From Blastobasis lacticolella (Eukaryota; Arthropoda; Insecta; Lepidoptera; Blastobasidae), in the NCBI GenBank assembly GCA_905147135.1, contig LR990067.1, forward strand, positions 9,176,001-9,240,000: a stretch of DNA of 64,000 nt, read 5' to 3'. Numbering within the stretch: the first letter of the stretch is position 1; each line of letters starts with the position of its first letter. Shown one piece after another: positions 53,580 to 63,593 of the stretch. Under the pieces are notes generated by a model. It was not told where the DNA came from, did no database searches, and worked only from the letters and a program-made list of their open reading frames with translations. The translations under genes were made by a program, and so were the position numbers.

Positions 53580-53756
53580 CAAATACTCAAATGTACCGAC
53601 TTTCCGGAATGTACTTATAAAAATACCGACAGCCTACAGTTCTTTGGTATTCAGATATCTACCAATCTCAAATTCGGTCAGCACATTGCAAAAGCTGCAG
53701 CCAAAAAACTTGACGTCTTCTCGAAAGTCAGGTGGTGCTTCTCATCAACACAATTT
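53580..53756 (+). pseudogene. LINE reverse-transcriptase thumb fragment
   Basis: Encodes SLQFFGIQISTNLKFGQHI then AKAAAKKLDVFSKVRWCF, the post-YADD thumb pattern (x-LG-x-x-S-NL-F-HI ... A-KKL-x-x-L-K-R) of Jockey/CR1-group LINEs. Both sides truncated. Confidence 0.75.
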
Positions 53757-53826
53757 TTTTTTATACCACAAAGATGGCAAACAAGCTTACGGCCCGCCTG
53801 ATGATAAACAGTCACTGCAGCCTATT
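53757..53826 (+). repeat. Tail family C fragment
   Basis: TATACCACAAAGATGGCAAA, CTTACGGCCCGCCTGATGAT; interrupts the LINE fragment before it. Confidence 0.6.
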
Positions 53827-53836
53827 GCCCCAAATA

Positions 53837-53908
53837 TAAGCCAAATACAAACTAGCCGCTTTGGATTCGGTAAAAAAAGTTGCAAAGAAGATAATTTGTG
53901 ACCGCTTC
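53837..53908 (+). repeat. Repeat family F fragment
   Basis: AAGCCAAATACAAACTAGCC and GATAATTTGTGACC; partner of 20127-20345. Confidence 0.4.
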
Positions 53909-55655
53909 AAGTGAACCAATCCGCCCCTCCCTATTCTATTAAAAAGGTACCTAAACACTTCCATTACAAATTGCAACCCAACCAATCACGTCACATATTC
54001 TAGAATAAACTACCCTGATCTTTCTAAAGCACCTACATTAAGCATAACATGATTAAATCCATTAGACTCATTAAAATCGGTCACGTCTAATTGTATAATT
54101 ATCATTGGCTCGAGAAAACGTTCTCCAATTACACACGTCTGTCGACGATCGATAGGGATGGGACTGGGTTTTCGGTCTTGGTCCGAGACCGATTTTTATA
54201 CCACGTTCTGGGTAGTTCAGGGTAGTTACCTCACATAAGTAAACGTATTCCGTATAGTTATTATGTTCTTTGTTGTTACTGTGATGGTAGAATTACAACG
54301 ACACCTTGTGCTACATTTTCACTTACTAAATATCTAGGTATATTAAAAATGTAATTGAAAGCGATCTTCTACGACAAAGGATTGGCGAAGATCGTTGAGA
54401 ATATTGTTTTTGGTTGTGACTTTTTAATAGAGATTTGTGACTAAAGAAAGCGTCGAATTTGAAATGTTGCAGCGCAAGTATGAGCATGTAGGCGAAGTAT
54501 AATTTTTTGCATCATCCGTAAAACAAGATTAGACTACCTGACCGAAGAAGTAGAAGTAGACCGGTGAAAGCTCAGAGGGGTTTAGGATTGAGTATATACT
54601 GCTACAAAGATAGCCTTCATTATCGCCGACCTGCGTTACAAAACAACATGTATTACAAAGTTCAAAGGTTTATTACACTTGGCCAAATTCAGTCGTCTAA
54701 ATTCAGAAGCAAAAAGCGTTAGAGCAAGATCAAAGTCTTGATGAATGAATGTAGTTGAATGAGCCCCCTCAAAATACTCCCAAGAGAGTACGTCATCATG
54801 TTTATTAGAAGGATTCATAAAGATTCTTACGGAGTCGGCAATGCGCGAGTGATACCCCTGTTCGGTGACTCTGTGTATTAAAATGGTTGATTGATCGTTT
54901 TCTTTGTCGTACGCTAACTTTTACATTTGCAATATTGATTCATTATCAATATTTAAATAAACAGACTGAAAGTTATGAGTTAGATTCAAATTTAAATACG
55001 TTTATTTAATTTAGGTTTTTACATACACTTATGAACGTCACATCTACATAGGTCATTATATAAAAATAAACTCCGCAACTCCAGCGCCGCCACCGGTCAC
55101 CTGCCACAGTGACACTGTCACCGCATCGAGCGTATCATCGATGCCGCTCGCAAATCGCAAACGATTAAAATAACCTATAATACAATCTGAGCTAATATAA
55201 TACAGCATAAAATCAAACTTTTTACATGTTATATAAATGGGTACTGAATTAATTAGTAAGTCCATTATTAACCAAATAATGACGTGCCCTAATGTAAGTA
55301 CGTAGGTACTCCATTGTGTTATATGTTTTGCAATGTAAACATTGCAAAACATGTTTTCTATTAGCTTACTATAATAGAGTTAAATCCCTCATTGATAGTA
55401 CCTCCTGGTGTTGTTGTGGGTATGCTTGCTTGTCATCTAAGTAGTACGACAAATGTATTATCATGAATTTAGAATTGGTACGAATTGCAAAGTTTGCCCA
55501 TCACTAGCGGCTAATTACCACAGACTACTTACCGGCAATTGTCGTATGGTAATTGCGGAGGCGGCGCGAACTGGCGCGAATGGCTGCCCGCCTGTATGCT
55601 GGAGCAGACCTTTGCCTCATTCGAAATTCGAAGTTCAAAACTTTAAACGTAACTA
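53909..55655. other. Repeat-poor stretch
   Basis: No gene or known repeat in about 1.7 kb. Short open frames show no motif. Candidate regulatory DNA. Confidence 0.35.
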
Positions 55656-55658
55656 AAG

Positions 55659-55830
55659 GCGGATGCTACACGCTCGATATGTATCGTTGATACGGATAGT
55701 GGATTTCTGATTTTCTAGAAATCCTGTGATCCATATCACGATCCGTGAGTCGTACGCACTCGATAAATACCGTGATCCAGGATCGCAATCCACGTGTCAC
55801 GACAAAATATCGAGCGTCTAGCATCTACCA
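55659..55830. mobile_element. MITE-6, about 170 bp, imperfect 23-bp terminal inverted repeats
   Basis: GCGGATGCTACACGCTCGAT at the left; inverted at the right, GTAGATGCTAGACGCTCGAT. A second copy of the right end and its flank follows at 55855-55945 (GCATCTAGCATCCACC, then ATTTCTCCC). No ORF. Confidence 0.6.
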
Positions 55831-55945
55831 AAGATTCTATATTTACATAGAAACTTTTTTCATTTCTCCCGATGTTTTAAAGCATCTAGCATCCACCAAA
55901 TATTTTTACACATATACATAGGAACTATTTGAATTTCTCCCACGT

Positions 55946-56403
55946 TTTGATACGGTTTTTATCACAAAACACAGAACGAAAACCGGCCAGTCCAAAAAGA
56001 TAGACCACTGGGAACAAAGCGTATTTCTTAAGGCTAGTGTTTGCCGCTCCATACAAACATAGTTCAATCAGGTTAGTTTCATATTTTCAGTATTACGGTA
56101 TCAAATCCAATGGTAGATCAGGATTGCAGGATGCAGAATGCAGAATTCACGACACGGGATTTAAGATTACCATACAAATTTTTAATCTCGTGCAACTTTG
56201 AAACGATATATTTTACCGAAAATCTGACAAACCACAAACATAGATATCAGTTTCTGGATAACGTATATACAAAATTTCATTGTCTTTGATAGCGTAATAT
56301 TGAACATATCATCAAAGTACGTCTGTATGGAGCGTGCTCTAAAGACACTCTGTTATTCATGTTATTTATGAAGTTTACATACATACATTACATAGGTACA
56401 TTT
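55946..56403. other. Unassigned DNA
   Basis: No gene seen; short GATTGCAGGATGCAGAATGC repeat near 56122. Confidence 0.3.
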
Positions 56404-56640
56404 TTGACGACCTGAGTGGTCCGACGCAAGAGGTCCCGGGTTCGATTCCCGGCCGGGCAAAAATTGAAATGATGAATTTTAATTTCTGTTACGGGTCTGG
56501 GTGTTCTATGTATAATAAGTATGTATTAAAAAAAAAAAAAAGTATATTAGTAGTTTATCAGTTATCTAGCACCCATAACACAAGCTTTGCTTACTTTGGG
56601 GCTAGATGGCTCTGTGTGAATTTATCCACGATTATTTATT
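56404..56640 (+). mobile_element. SINE-2, near full length
   Basis: TTGACGACCTGAGTGGTCC head, GGGTTCGATTCCCGGCC B box, TTTCTGTTACGGGTCTGGGT, an A14 run at 56527, then CACCCATAACACAAGCTTTG and GGGGCTAGATGGCTCTGTGT, ending in ATTTATTTATTTA. The middle of the A-box region is deleted. Confidence 0.85.
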
Positions 56641-57099
56641 TATTTATACATACTCTTTTAACCTAAAGTTCTCGTGCATTATTTTACATTCATCATTGGT
56701 CTTGCAAGCACCCTGCCTCTAGACTGGCCTCTTCTAGACATACAAAGAAAGATGCTAATAAAAAATTCATGTTAAAATATCTAAATACCTCAACTCGAGG
56801 AATGGGGAGCGTCTTCGAATTCAAAGGGGCTGAAGTGCCCTTTGATACTCTGTGGCCCTTTGAAATGGGACGCAGAAAGGAGTATTTGCATGCGAGCCGT
56901 GATCTCTTTGCGATATTAAAAAATAGTGAGAGAACTATTTTTTATTTTTTTAGTGCCGCGGGATACCTGGCTTGAAAAGATGACAAAGGAAATAAATAAA
57001 TAAAAGTAGTCAATTTTGTTATTTTTGTGATTAGTGTAAGTTAATTTTAATTGAACAAAGACAGGGAGTTCATCCTTACGGCTTCTAACCAGGCTGGAC
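56641..57099. other. Unassigned DNA
   Basis: No gene or repeat recognised; a 68-codon frame at 56769 has no motif. Confidence 0.3.
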
Positions 57100-57300
57100 C
57101 AGGACTAGGCGCGACTCCGTTCGCGTACACCTACTTTACCCCTACCTACCCATTTTTTCTTGCTTATAATCCTTCCTCTTGAATCACTCTATCTGTTGTT
57201 GAAAACCGCATTAAAATCTGTTGCGTAGTTTAAAAGATCTAAGCGTACATAAATACATAGGGACAGATGGCGGGAAGCGACTTTGTTTTATACTATGTAT
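57100..57300 (-). repeat. Old element, same plan as 24895-25125
   Basis: ACTAGGCGCGACTCCGTTCG, CTACCTACCCATTTTTTCTT, GTAGTTTAAAAGATCTAAGC and TTTTATACTATGTATA in the same order. Confidence 0.65.
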
Positions 57301-57356
57301 AGAAATGGTTCCGCGTAGTACGGTTTCCGAGGAACTCTCTTTCGCGCACTAAGGGT

Positions 57357-57478
57357 CTGTCCTAATTGGCAACGGTTATGCGACCATAGTCGTACGACCG
57401 ACATCGCTAGACCTATAAGAGACCTCAAAACCGCCCGTCGCACGACCATGATTGTACAAACGTTGCCAATTAGGACAG
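57357..57478. mobile_element. MITE-3, 122 bp, long inverted ends
   Basis: Both ends read inward CTGTCCTAATTGGCAACG, identical over 18 bp, and similarity continues for about 30 bp more (GCGACCATAGTCGTACGACC / ATCATGGTCGTGCGACGGGC). No clear target duplication. Confidence 0.85.
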
Positions 57479-57587
57479 CGGATGAGATCGTGGAATGTGC
57501 TCCCTGCTGAGATTTCCCCAAGTGAGTACAACATGAACTTTAAGGCGTGAAAAGATTTTTACGTTTTTACATGTCGGCACACGGTGA

Positions 57588-57803
57588 TGGTACCCCTGGT
57601 ATTGCAAACGTCCATAGGTTGCGGTAACTGCTTACCATCAGGCGGGACGAAGGTTTGTTTGCAATTAAATAAATCATAAATAAATATGCTTTGACAAATT
57701 CACACAGATCCATCTAGCCTCCAAGTAAGCATAGCTTGTATTATGGGTATTAGATAACTGATAAACTACTTATATACATTGCCACCTTAGCGGTATAAAA
57801 AAC
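57588..57803 (-). repeat. Tail family C copy interrupted by SINE-2
   Basis: CCTGGTATTGCAAACGTCCA to GGTTTGTTTGC (57662), then a SINE-2 fragment, then TTGCCACCTTAGCGGTATAA. Uninterrupted copies read GTTTGCCACCTTAG. Confidence 0.7.
57663..57778 (-). mobile_element. SINE-2 3' part inserted in tail family C
   Basis: ATATGCTTTGACAAATTCAC, ATCCATCTAGCCTCCAAGTA and ACTGATAAACTACTTATATA. TTGC occurs at both junctions, a possible short target duplication. Confidence 0.65.
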
Positions 57804-59276
57804 AGAAATCCTAACGTTTATCATTGTTACTGTCGGCGACAGTCAGCGTTTTACATCTGCTCGTTTGTCACTGATTCGTAAAAAAACAAAATAAAAAATA
57901 AATCGAGTCAATTCCTTCCTAAAAAGCAACGTATAAACACTCGAATTTCGAAATTAACGAATGATACCATAAATTAGATGTCGACTCGCCACATTCGACC
58001 AATCAGTGGGCCGTATCAAATTACTACAACATTAAATACCCATTTTCCCTAATACGACCTACTGTTATCGCCATATCACACGACGAACCCACCGAAAAGT
58101 ATCCGATTCTCGCAACCTCCTTTCGAGCCCCAGAATTAAAAAATAAACAACAATAACTTTTTCAAAGTAAGCCATACCGTTGCCTACTTTATTACTGGCT
58201 GATAACAAACTAATCTCGAGAACCAAACCTCCTTTTAAGAGGAATATTTAAAAAACTATAAAAAAGGCGCGCGGGAACATCAGAAGCGTCTTCGGGAGGT
58301 TATAATAAAATTGTGTTATTTATGCCCTGGGCCCGAAACTCGTTCGGGCTAAATAATAATACCATAATGCGGGGGGAACAACATTATCGGGCTTAGTGAT
58401 TTTTTATTCGTCCATGTGTGGCCATAGAGCCCTATGTATAGCTGGCTGGCCTACGCTGCGGGGTTTGGAGAGGAAAAAAAGAAAATTTGAAAAAAGAAAC
58501 CGATGATGAGGTAACGAACGAGGCGCGGTTGGAGCGTTCCTTTTTTAAGCTCCGCCGTGTCGACGTGTGTGGTCCTTCGTGGCGAGGTACGGATTAATTT
58601 GGATTCTACGAGTGAGTTATTAGAGTAGATTTTCCTTTGTGCAAGGCGCGAGACTAGTCATCTGCCCGCAGCTCCGGCCGCAATGTAATTGCTATCACCG
58701 CAGCGTTTAATGTGTGGCGAGATTACCAGAGAAAATAATAATATAGACAAATAATTTCTTTTTATGTGTTAGAAAAAATACTTTGTATTATTCTGCCGTG
58801 CCGATAGTGCATTTATTTAGTTTTGAGAAAAACGTGTTTGCAGTACAGATTTTTATTTTTTGGTAACAAATTTTGTTTTGACAAAAAGAACAGAATGGGT
58901 ATCAAAAAACGGGTCTCTGATTCGAGTAATTTCGTTTCCTGGATTCCGAAAATAGAATAAACCCCAAAGTGAAAAAATGCACTCACTGCATTTTAAATTT
59001 GTACGGCAGTATTTTTGGTGAAGTTATATATTTCGTCGTACTAAGTACCTATATAAGTTTAATAGTAAGTAAGGTGTTGATAGATTATGCCTGCCTCTAC
59101 ATCTGTAGCGTTCTTTACGTCAAGCTCGTCAAGTATCGCTTTTTCAGAGTGGATTTATCATATAAATATTTTAAACTGATGATTCCTTTTATTATTATTT
59201 TTATAAAAGAACATTTAAAAACATAAAGGAAATCTTAATCTCACATACTATTTAACAAGACTCAGGGAATTAAATA
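57804..59276. other. Repeat-free block, candidate regulatory DNA
   Basis: No element signature in about 1.5 kb. 58250-58400 has GGCGCGCGGGAACATC and a CCCGAAACTCGTTCGGG inverted repeat (58331). No exon found. Confidence 0.4.
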
Positions 59277-59443
59277 TCATCATCATCTTGGCGTTAATGT
59301 CCCGGTTGTGCTCTCGCGCGAGGGCCCAGGGTCCGCTTGGACCATGATCCAGAATTTGGCAGATCAGGTAATTACAGTGAAGCGACTGCTATCTGACCTC
59401 CGCTACCATGCTACCAGGGGAACCTGACCAGATTGGATCATGT
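59277..59443 (-). repeat. SINE-1 3' half
   Basis: ATCATCATCATCTTGGCGTT to CCAGATTGGATCATG; head missing. Confidence 0.75.
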
Positions 59444-59469
59444 ACAGGGAATAAAACTGATAATAAATA

Positions 59470-59650
59470 TTTGAACGGTTTCCAATAATGATTTTCGAAA
59501 TGAGAAATTCAATATTTTTTAAATCACATTTTTACACCGAAAGATTACGATTCAAATAGGGAAATAGGGAAAATCAGCATCTTCCATCAAAATATCGTAT
59601 TTTCCAAGCCACAAATCAATATTGAAAACCGTTCGAATCCAGGCAAGAGC
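59470..59650. mobile_element. MITE-5 relic
   Basis: TTGAACGGTTTCCAAT at the left and ATTGAAAACCGTTCGAATCC at the right, with GGAAAATCAGCATCTTCCAT inside, parallel to 63168-63357. Outermost ends lost. Confidence 0.6.
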
Positions 59651-60364
59651 CCATGATATTGAAGCTGACACTGTGAAAAAAAAATATTCTCGGTTTCATA
59701 GTGCCACGGGTTATCCCCTAAAATACAATAATATTACCCGTTAATTAAATCGAAATTATAAATTAAAAAGCTAACCGACATAGGTTGTTTCTCAGGCAAC
59801 CGTATTATTTCATAAAAATACTTTCGGATAATAATTGCTAGGAATTGAAAATAATTAAATTTTTCTTCCGTTACTTTTCGATTTTAATTGTCACTTACGT
59901 AGTTATTACCAACCCTTTTCCGTTATCGAATACTTTTTAAACGAATAAAATACTTTTTTATTTCATAAGTCACGCTTATTATTTTTAATAGCTACCAGCC
60001 AGTTTTAAGTAGGTATTTAATTTTAGATAACGAGGTTATAATAGAGGACGAGCACAAAGTACGTACTAGACCAAACAGACTTTTTAAAATTCATTACCTT
60101 CATTTTAGTTAGTACCTATTGGAATCTTTGGTTCACCTATTTTTAAAACAGGAATGTGATATTTACGGTCTACATCGGAAGTTACAAACTCTAGGTCTCA
60201 TTACTACACTGTATGTGCAAACTTAAGGCCTAATTTAAAAACTTTACACTGAAATTACGAATAAATATTTGTAAAAGAGACAAGAAGAAAGGATATTTAC
60301 AATGAAAGAAGAAGAGGAAAAGAAAACCATAAAAACACTATACTTACATAATAATAAAAAATAA
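59651..60364. other. AT-rich unassigned DNA
   Basis: No feature seen. Confidence 0.3.
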
Positions 60365-60500
60365 ATAAATTCGTCCTCACCGCTGCCCCCCGGAATTGTG
60401 TCCAGAATGCTGGCTGCGTTACCTCGTTGAATAGCAACGCTTATTCTCTGACCGAGGAACGAGCCAGCTCTCCGGTCACCTGTGGTGTCTTTCTTCATGG
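60365..60500 (-). pseudogene. Non-LTR element C-terminal peptide remnant
   Basis: Minus strand TGDRRAGSFLGQRISVAIQ, GNAASILDTIPGGSGEDEF. Same protein piece as 23801-23921. Clade not assigned. Confidence 0.55.
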
Positions 60501-60624
60501 TGTCTCATTTCTTAAACCCTAGGTTAAGTATTGTATTGTATTTATTTATTAACACTGTTTGCGAATATTCATTCATGTCTTTTACATAATAATAAAAAAA
60601 AAATGCATTTCACATTACAATGTC

Positions 60625-60930
60625 AAGATTACAACACAACAGCACAATTCCGCCATCGCACCACCCACCGTGGGCTGGGTACTCATCCTCACTACGTAGA
60701 CCTCTGTTGGTCACGACGCGAAGGTTCGAAAGAACGTTTCTCGCTCGTACGATGCGGATATGGAATGAGCTTCCAGCCACTGTGTTTCCTTTGGACTATG
60801 ACATGGGATCGTTCAAGAGGTATATGAGAGGTCCTGGTGTTGCTGATGTCCATAGGCGGCGGTGATCACTTTCCATCAGGTGGCCCGCTTGCCTGTTTGT
60901 CTGCCGTATAACATCAAAAAAAAAAAAAAA
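60625..60930 (+). pseudogene. LINE (Jockey/CR1-group) C-terminus with tail family D and poly(A)
   Basis: Encodes TRRFERTFLARTMRIWNELP then ATVFPLDYDMGSFKRYM, the usual Jockey/CR1-group C-terminal pattern, with an in-frame end at 60865. The 3' UTR (CCATCAGGTGGCCCGCTTGCCTG) and 16 A's at 60916-60931 follow. It is 5'-truncated, and shows that tail D belongs to this kind of LINE. Confidence 0.8.
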
Positions 60931-60931
60931 A

Positions 60932-61540
60932 GATATCAACAATAATTACTGCCTATATTAACACTTAATTCTAAATGAGAAGTGGAACAACATTTGTCCC
61001 GGCAGCATACTATCTCAGAAACTCGTCAATCGAGTATCAATTTTTATCGAGTAAGACACCTTTCAGTTTCTTTTAAATTTGTTTAACTTTAGGCATCCGG
61101 CTTTAGTTAGCGTAGCTTAGTGTTTTGGACGTCTATAAAGCTAGCATAAGAAAGTGAGCAAAATCGCTTGTCATTTTGCTCAGAATTGAGTGCTAATTTA
61201 GTGCCAAATTCGCAAATTTTGTGTTCTATAGGATTTGCAGAAAATACAAATACTGCTATATTTGATCAAGCTAGCAGAGTACATGCCTAAATGCCTAAAA
61301 CAGAATGACACAGCTTTACAATCAATGATATAATATTTAGTGCTAATTAAGTGCTCTTGATATATAGAGATGAGAATTTTTAAAATGCGAAAAAAAAATC
61401 TTTTATTTTTTCAATAAGAAAAGTGCTAGTTTGAGAGACACAGCAAGTAATATCATCAGTATCGAGTATTTTGAGAGCATAACGATGGATGGACAGGGCG
61501 TAGGAATTAAGTTGTCCGTAGTTTTAATTTGAATTTGATA
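60932..61540. other. Unassigned AT-rich DNA
   Basis: No feature seen. Confidence 0.3.
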
Positions 61541-61542
61541 CA

Positions 61543-61620
61543 CCTGGAATTGCAAACGTCTATAAGCTACACTAACTACTTACCATCATGCGGGTGTTAC
61601 GCTTGTTTGATACCTTTGTT
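61543..61620 (-). repeat. Tail family C, diverged
   Basis: CCTGGAATTGCAAACGTCTA and ACTTACCATCATGCGGGTG. Confidence 0.55.
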
Positions 61621-61753
61621 ATATAATAAATACCTACTCTTCTACTCTACGATTGATTTAAATTCGTTTCAAAACCCCGTCTTACTCCTAAATACCTTCT
61701 ACGAAATTTTTCGCTTTTTGTTTTGTCAAGAGGGGTAGGATATTTATTTATGT

Positions 61754-61850
61754 AAGGCCGACAAACAGGCAAGCGGGCCACCTGATGACTGTAACCCTGG
61801 TGTTGCTAATGTCCATAGGCAAAGGTGGTCACCTTGTGGTGGTGGTTTGC
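61754..61850 (-). repeat. Tail family D fragment
   Basis: GACAAACAGGCAAGCGGGCC, ACCTGATGACTGTAACC and TTGCTAATGTCCATAGGC. Confidence 0.65.
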
Positions 61851-61854
61851 CTTT

Positions 61855-61985
61855 GACTAAGGTTGTCTGGAAGAGATCGCTTAAAGCGATAAGGCCGCTT
61901 TTGCGCGCAAATAAATTGTTTTTCTTATTTCTTGTTATGTATAATTTTTTCTATGTGCAATAAAGAGTTTTTACTTACTTACTTA
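61855..61985 (+). repeat. LINE tail family R with TTAC repeat end
   Basis: AAGGTTGTCTGGAAGAGATC, GCTTAAAGCGATAAGGCCGC, GCAATAAAGAGTTTTTACTT and TACTTACTTAC. A polyadenylation-like AATAAA precedes the simple-repeat tail. Followed directly by a small family D piece (61987-62035). Confidence 0.7.
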
Positions 61986-62290
61986 CTTTCCATCAGGCCC
62001 GCTTGCCTGTTTATCTACCATACGACTTAAAAAAATCATGATAAATTAATTGTAGACTCTCACACTTTCTTCATCATAACATACAGCCGGCCGCCACGCA
62101 ATGCACACAATTACAAAACTCCCAAAACTCCAAATGACGCATTGAACTCGCCGCCATAATCTCGAGAAAATAGAGCGTCATCATCATCACGGTGTAACGA
62201 ATATGATATAATATAATGTTATCTATGAGTTCGGGCGGTTGTTTGGGCCTTTGGGGGACCGTTTGGGATGGGGCCTCAGTATGAGCGTTT

Positions 62291-62346
62291 TTTTATACCA
62301 CTAAGGTGGCAAACAAGCTTGCGATCTGCGTGATGGTAAGCAGTTA
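62291..62346 (+). repeat. Tail family C fragment
   Basis: TTTATACCACTAAGGTGGCA, AACAAGCTTGCGATCTGCG. Confidence 0.6.
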
Positions 62347-62359
62347 AGTTTGACTGGCA

Positions 62360-62505
62360 AATACATCGTGAGGAAATCGGCTCATCCAGACCGTGGAACC
62401 ATGATCGACTCAGAGCACGTTCTCTTGTTAACAGGGTCAAAGACAAATAGTGGTTGCTCTACTGTAATTACCTGATCTGCCAAAACCTGAATCGTGGTCA
62501 ATGTC
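62360..62505 (+). repeat. SINE-1 body fragment
   Basis: ATACATCGTGAGGAAATC, GGTTGCTCTACTGTAATTAC, CTGATCTGCCAAAACCTG. Confidence 0.6.
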
Positions 62506-62544
62506 AATTTACCAGCTTTTGCCATGACATCATTCTCGCGAATT

Positions 62545-62652
62545 CGAATCATTTCCGTTTTCCCCCAAATCTACCGCTCTCTTTCACCTCGTCGCAACTT
62601 ACCACAAGTGTGAAAGAGATAGGTAGATTTGGGGGACAACGGGAATGATTGG
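62545..62652. mobile_element. MITE-4, about 108 bp foldback
   Basis: Left arm from CGAATCATTTCCGTTTTCCC through CTACCGCTCTCTTTCAC; the right arm is its inverse (GTGAAAGAGATAGGTAGA, GGGGGACAACGGGAATGATT). About 42-bp arms around a 22-base loop. A piece of the same element (CTACCTATCTCTTTCAAAC, GTGGTAAGTTGC) is at 4453-4485. Confidence 0.8.
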
Positions 62653-63165
62653 CAGATTCCGAAAATATTCGCCCGTCTCCAATCTCTATCTGTACGTATT
62701 ATTGTACTAAACAGGACTCGCATGCGACGTACCTTTTCAATTTGTTTTCTCGACGTTTCGATAAGGTTTCGTGACCCGCCGTAGTCACGAGAAGACTGCA
62801 GTGGAGTGGTGATATCTCTATCTGTACATTTTGAAAGAAACTTACATACCCGCTATAACAGACATCCCACCCTTACCATAGATAAGTCCTCCATATGGGC
62901 GATTCGTGCCAGTTACTCTGTAATTATGTGGTCCCCGCACCGCAGTCCCCTCCGACGCCTATCGTGAAATTGATTCTCATCCTCATCTCGGTTATGGGGG
63001 CTACTGTCGAGCCCCGTAACTTCGGATATTAGAGATGTCGGTGCTAAATAATGCCCATCGGCTAGTTCAGTCGTATCTGTCGGGGCGTGAGTATATCGAT
63101 ACCTAAATACGAAGCCGATCATTTACTGAACGTTATTATATGCAAGCTTCCTCCAGAGGCTCTAT
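62653..63165. other. Unassigned, probably old repeat pieces
   Basis: 62745-62815 has CTCGACGTTTCGATAAGGTT and GTGACCCGCCGTAGTCACG, phrases I associate with retroelements. 62880-63110 is CpG-rich and unclassified. No gene. Confidence 0.3.
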
Positions 63166-63167
63166 TT

Positions 63168-63357
63168 TTGAATCGCTCGCCTCAAATTGAACGATTTCAA
63201 TTTCGATTTACGTCATGAAAATTTCAATATTTTAAGTCGCTTTGGCAATATCGTATCGTACGGTTCAAACTTAGGAAAAATCAGCATCATACAAAAGCGA
63301 ATTTTTCACACCGAAAATATTAATTGAAAACCGTTCGAATCGAAGCGAGCGATTCAA
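63168..63357. mobile_element. MITE-5, 190 bp, about 33-bp terminal inverted repeats
   Basis: Left TTGAATCGCTCGCCTCAAAT; right, inverted, TTGAATCGCTCGCTTCGATT, continuing GAACG-TTTCAAT on both. Relic at 59470-59650. It abuts the poly(T) of the next LINE tail. Confidence 0.8.
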
Positions 63358-63361
63358 TAAT

Positions 63362-63593
63362 TTTTTTTTTTTATGACATACGGTAGGCAAACAGGCAAGC
63401 GGGCCACCTGATGGAAAGTGGTCACCACTGCCTATAGACATTAGCAACACCAAGAGTATCGCGAATGCGTTGCCCACCTCTATAACACGTTGCTCTGGCA
63501 GCAAAAGGCAAATGCCACTCCACTGCCAAAGCCACGGTTCTCCAAATCCCCACCCCATGGAGCACTGGAAACCTTACTCACCGGCAGAAACAC
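63362..63593 (-). repeat. LINE 3' end, tail family D
   Basis: Inverted near-identical copy of 2640-2872, from poly(T) at 63361-63372 to GGCAGAAACAC. Only a few substitutions are seen over 225 bp. Confidence 0.8.
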
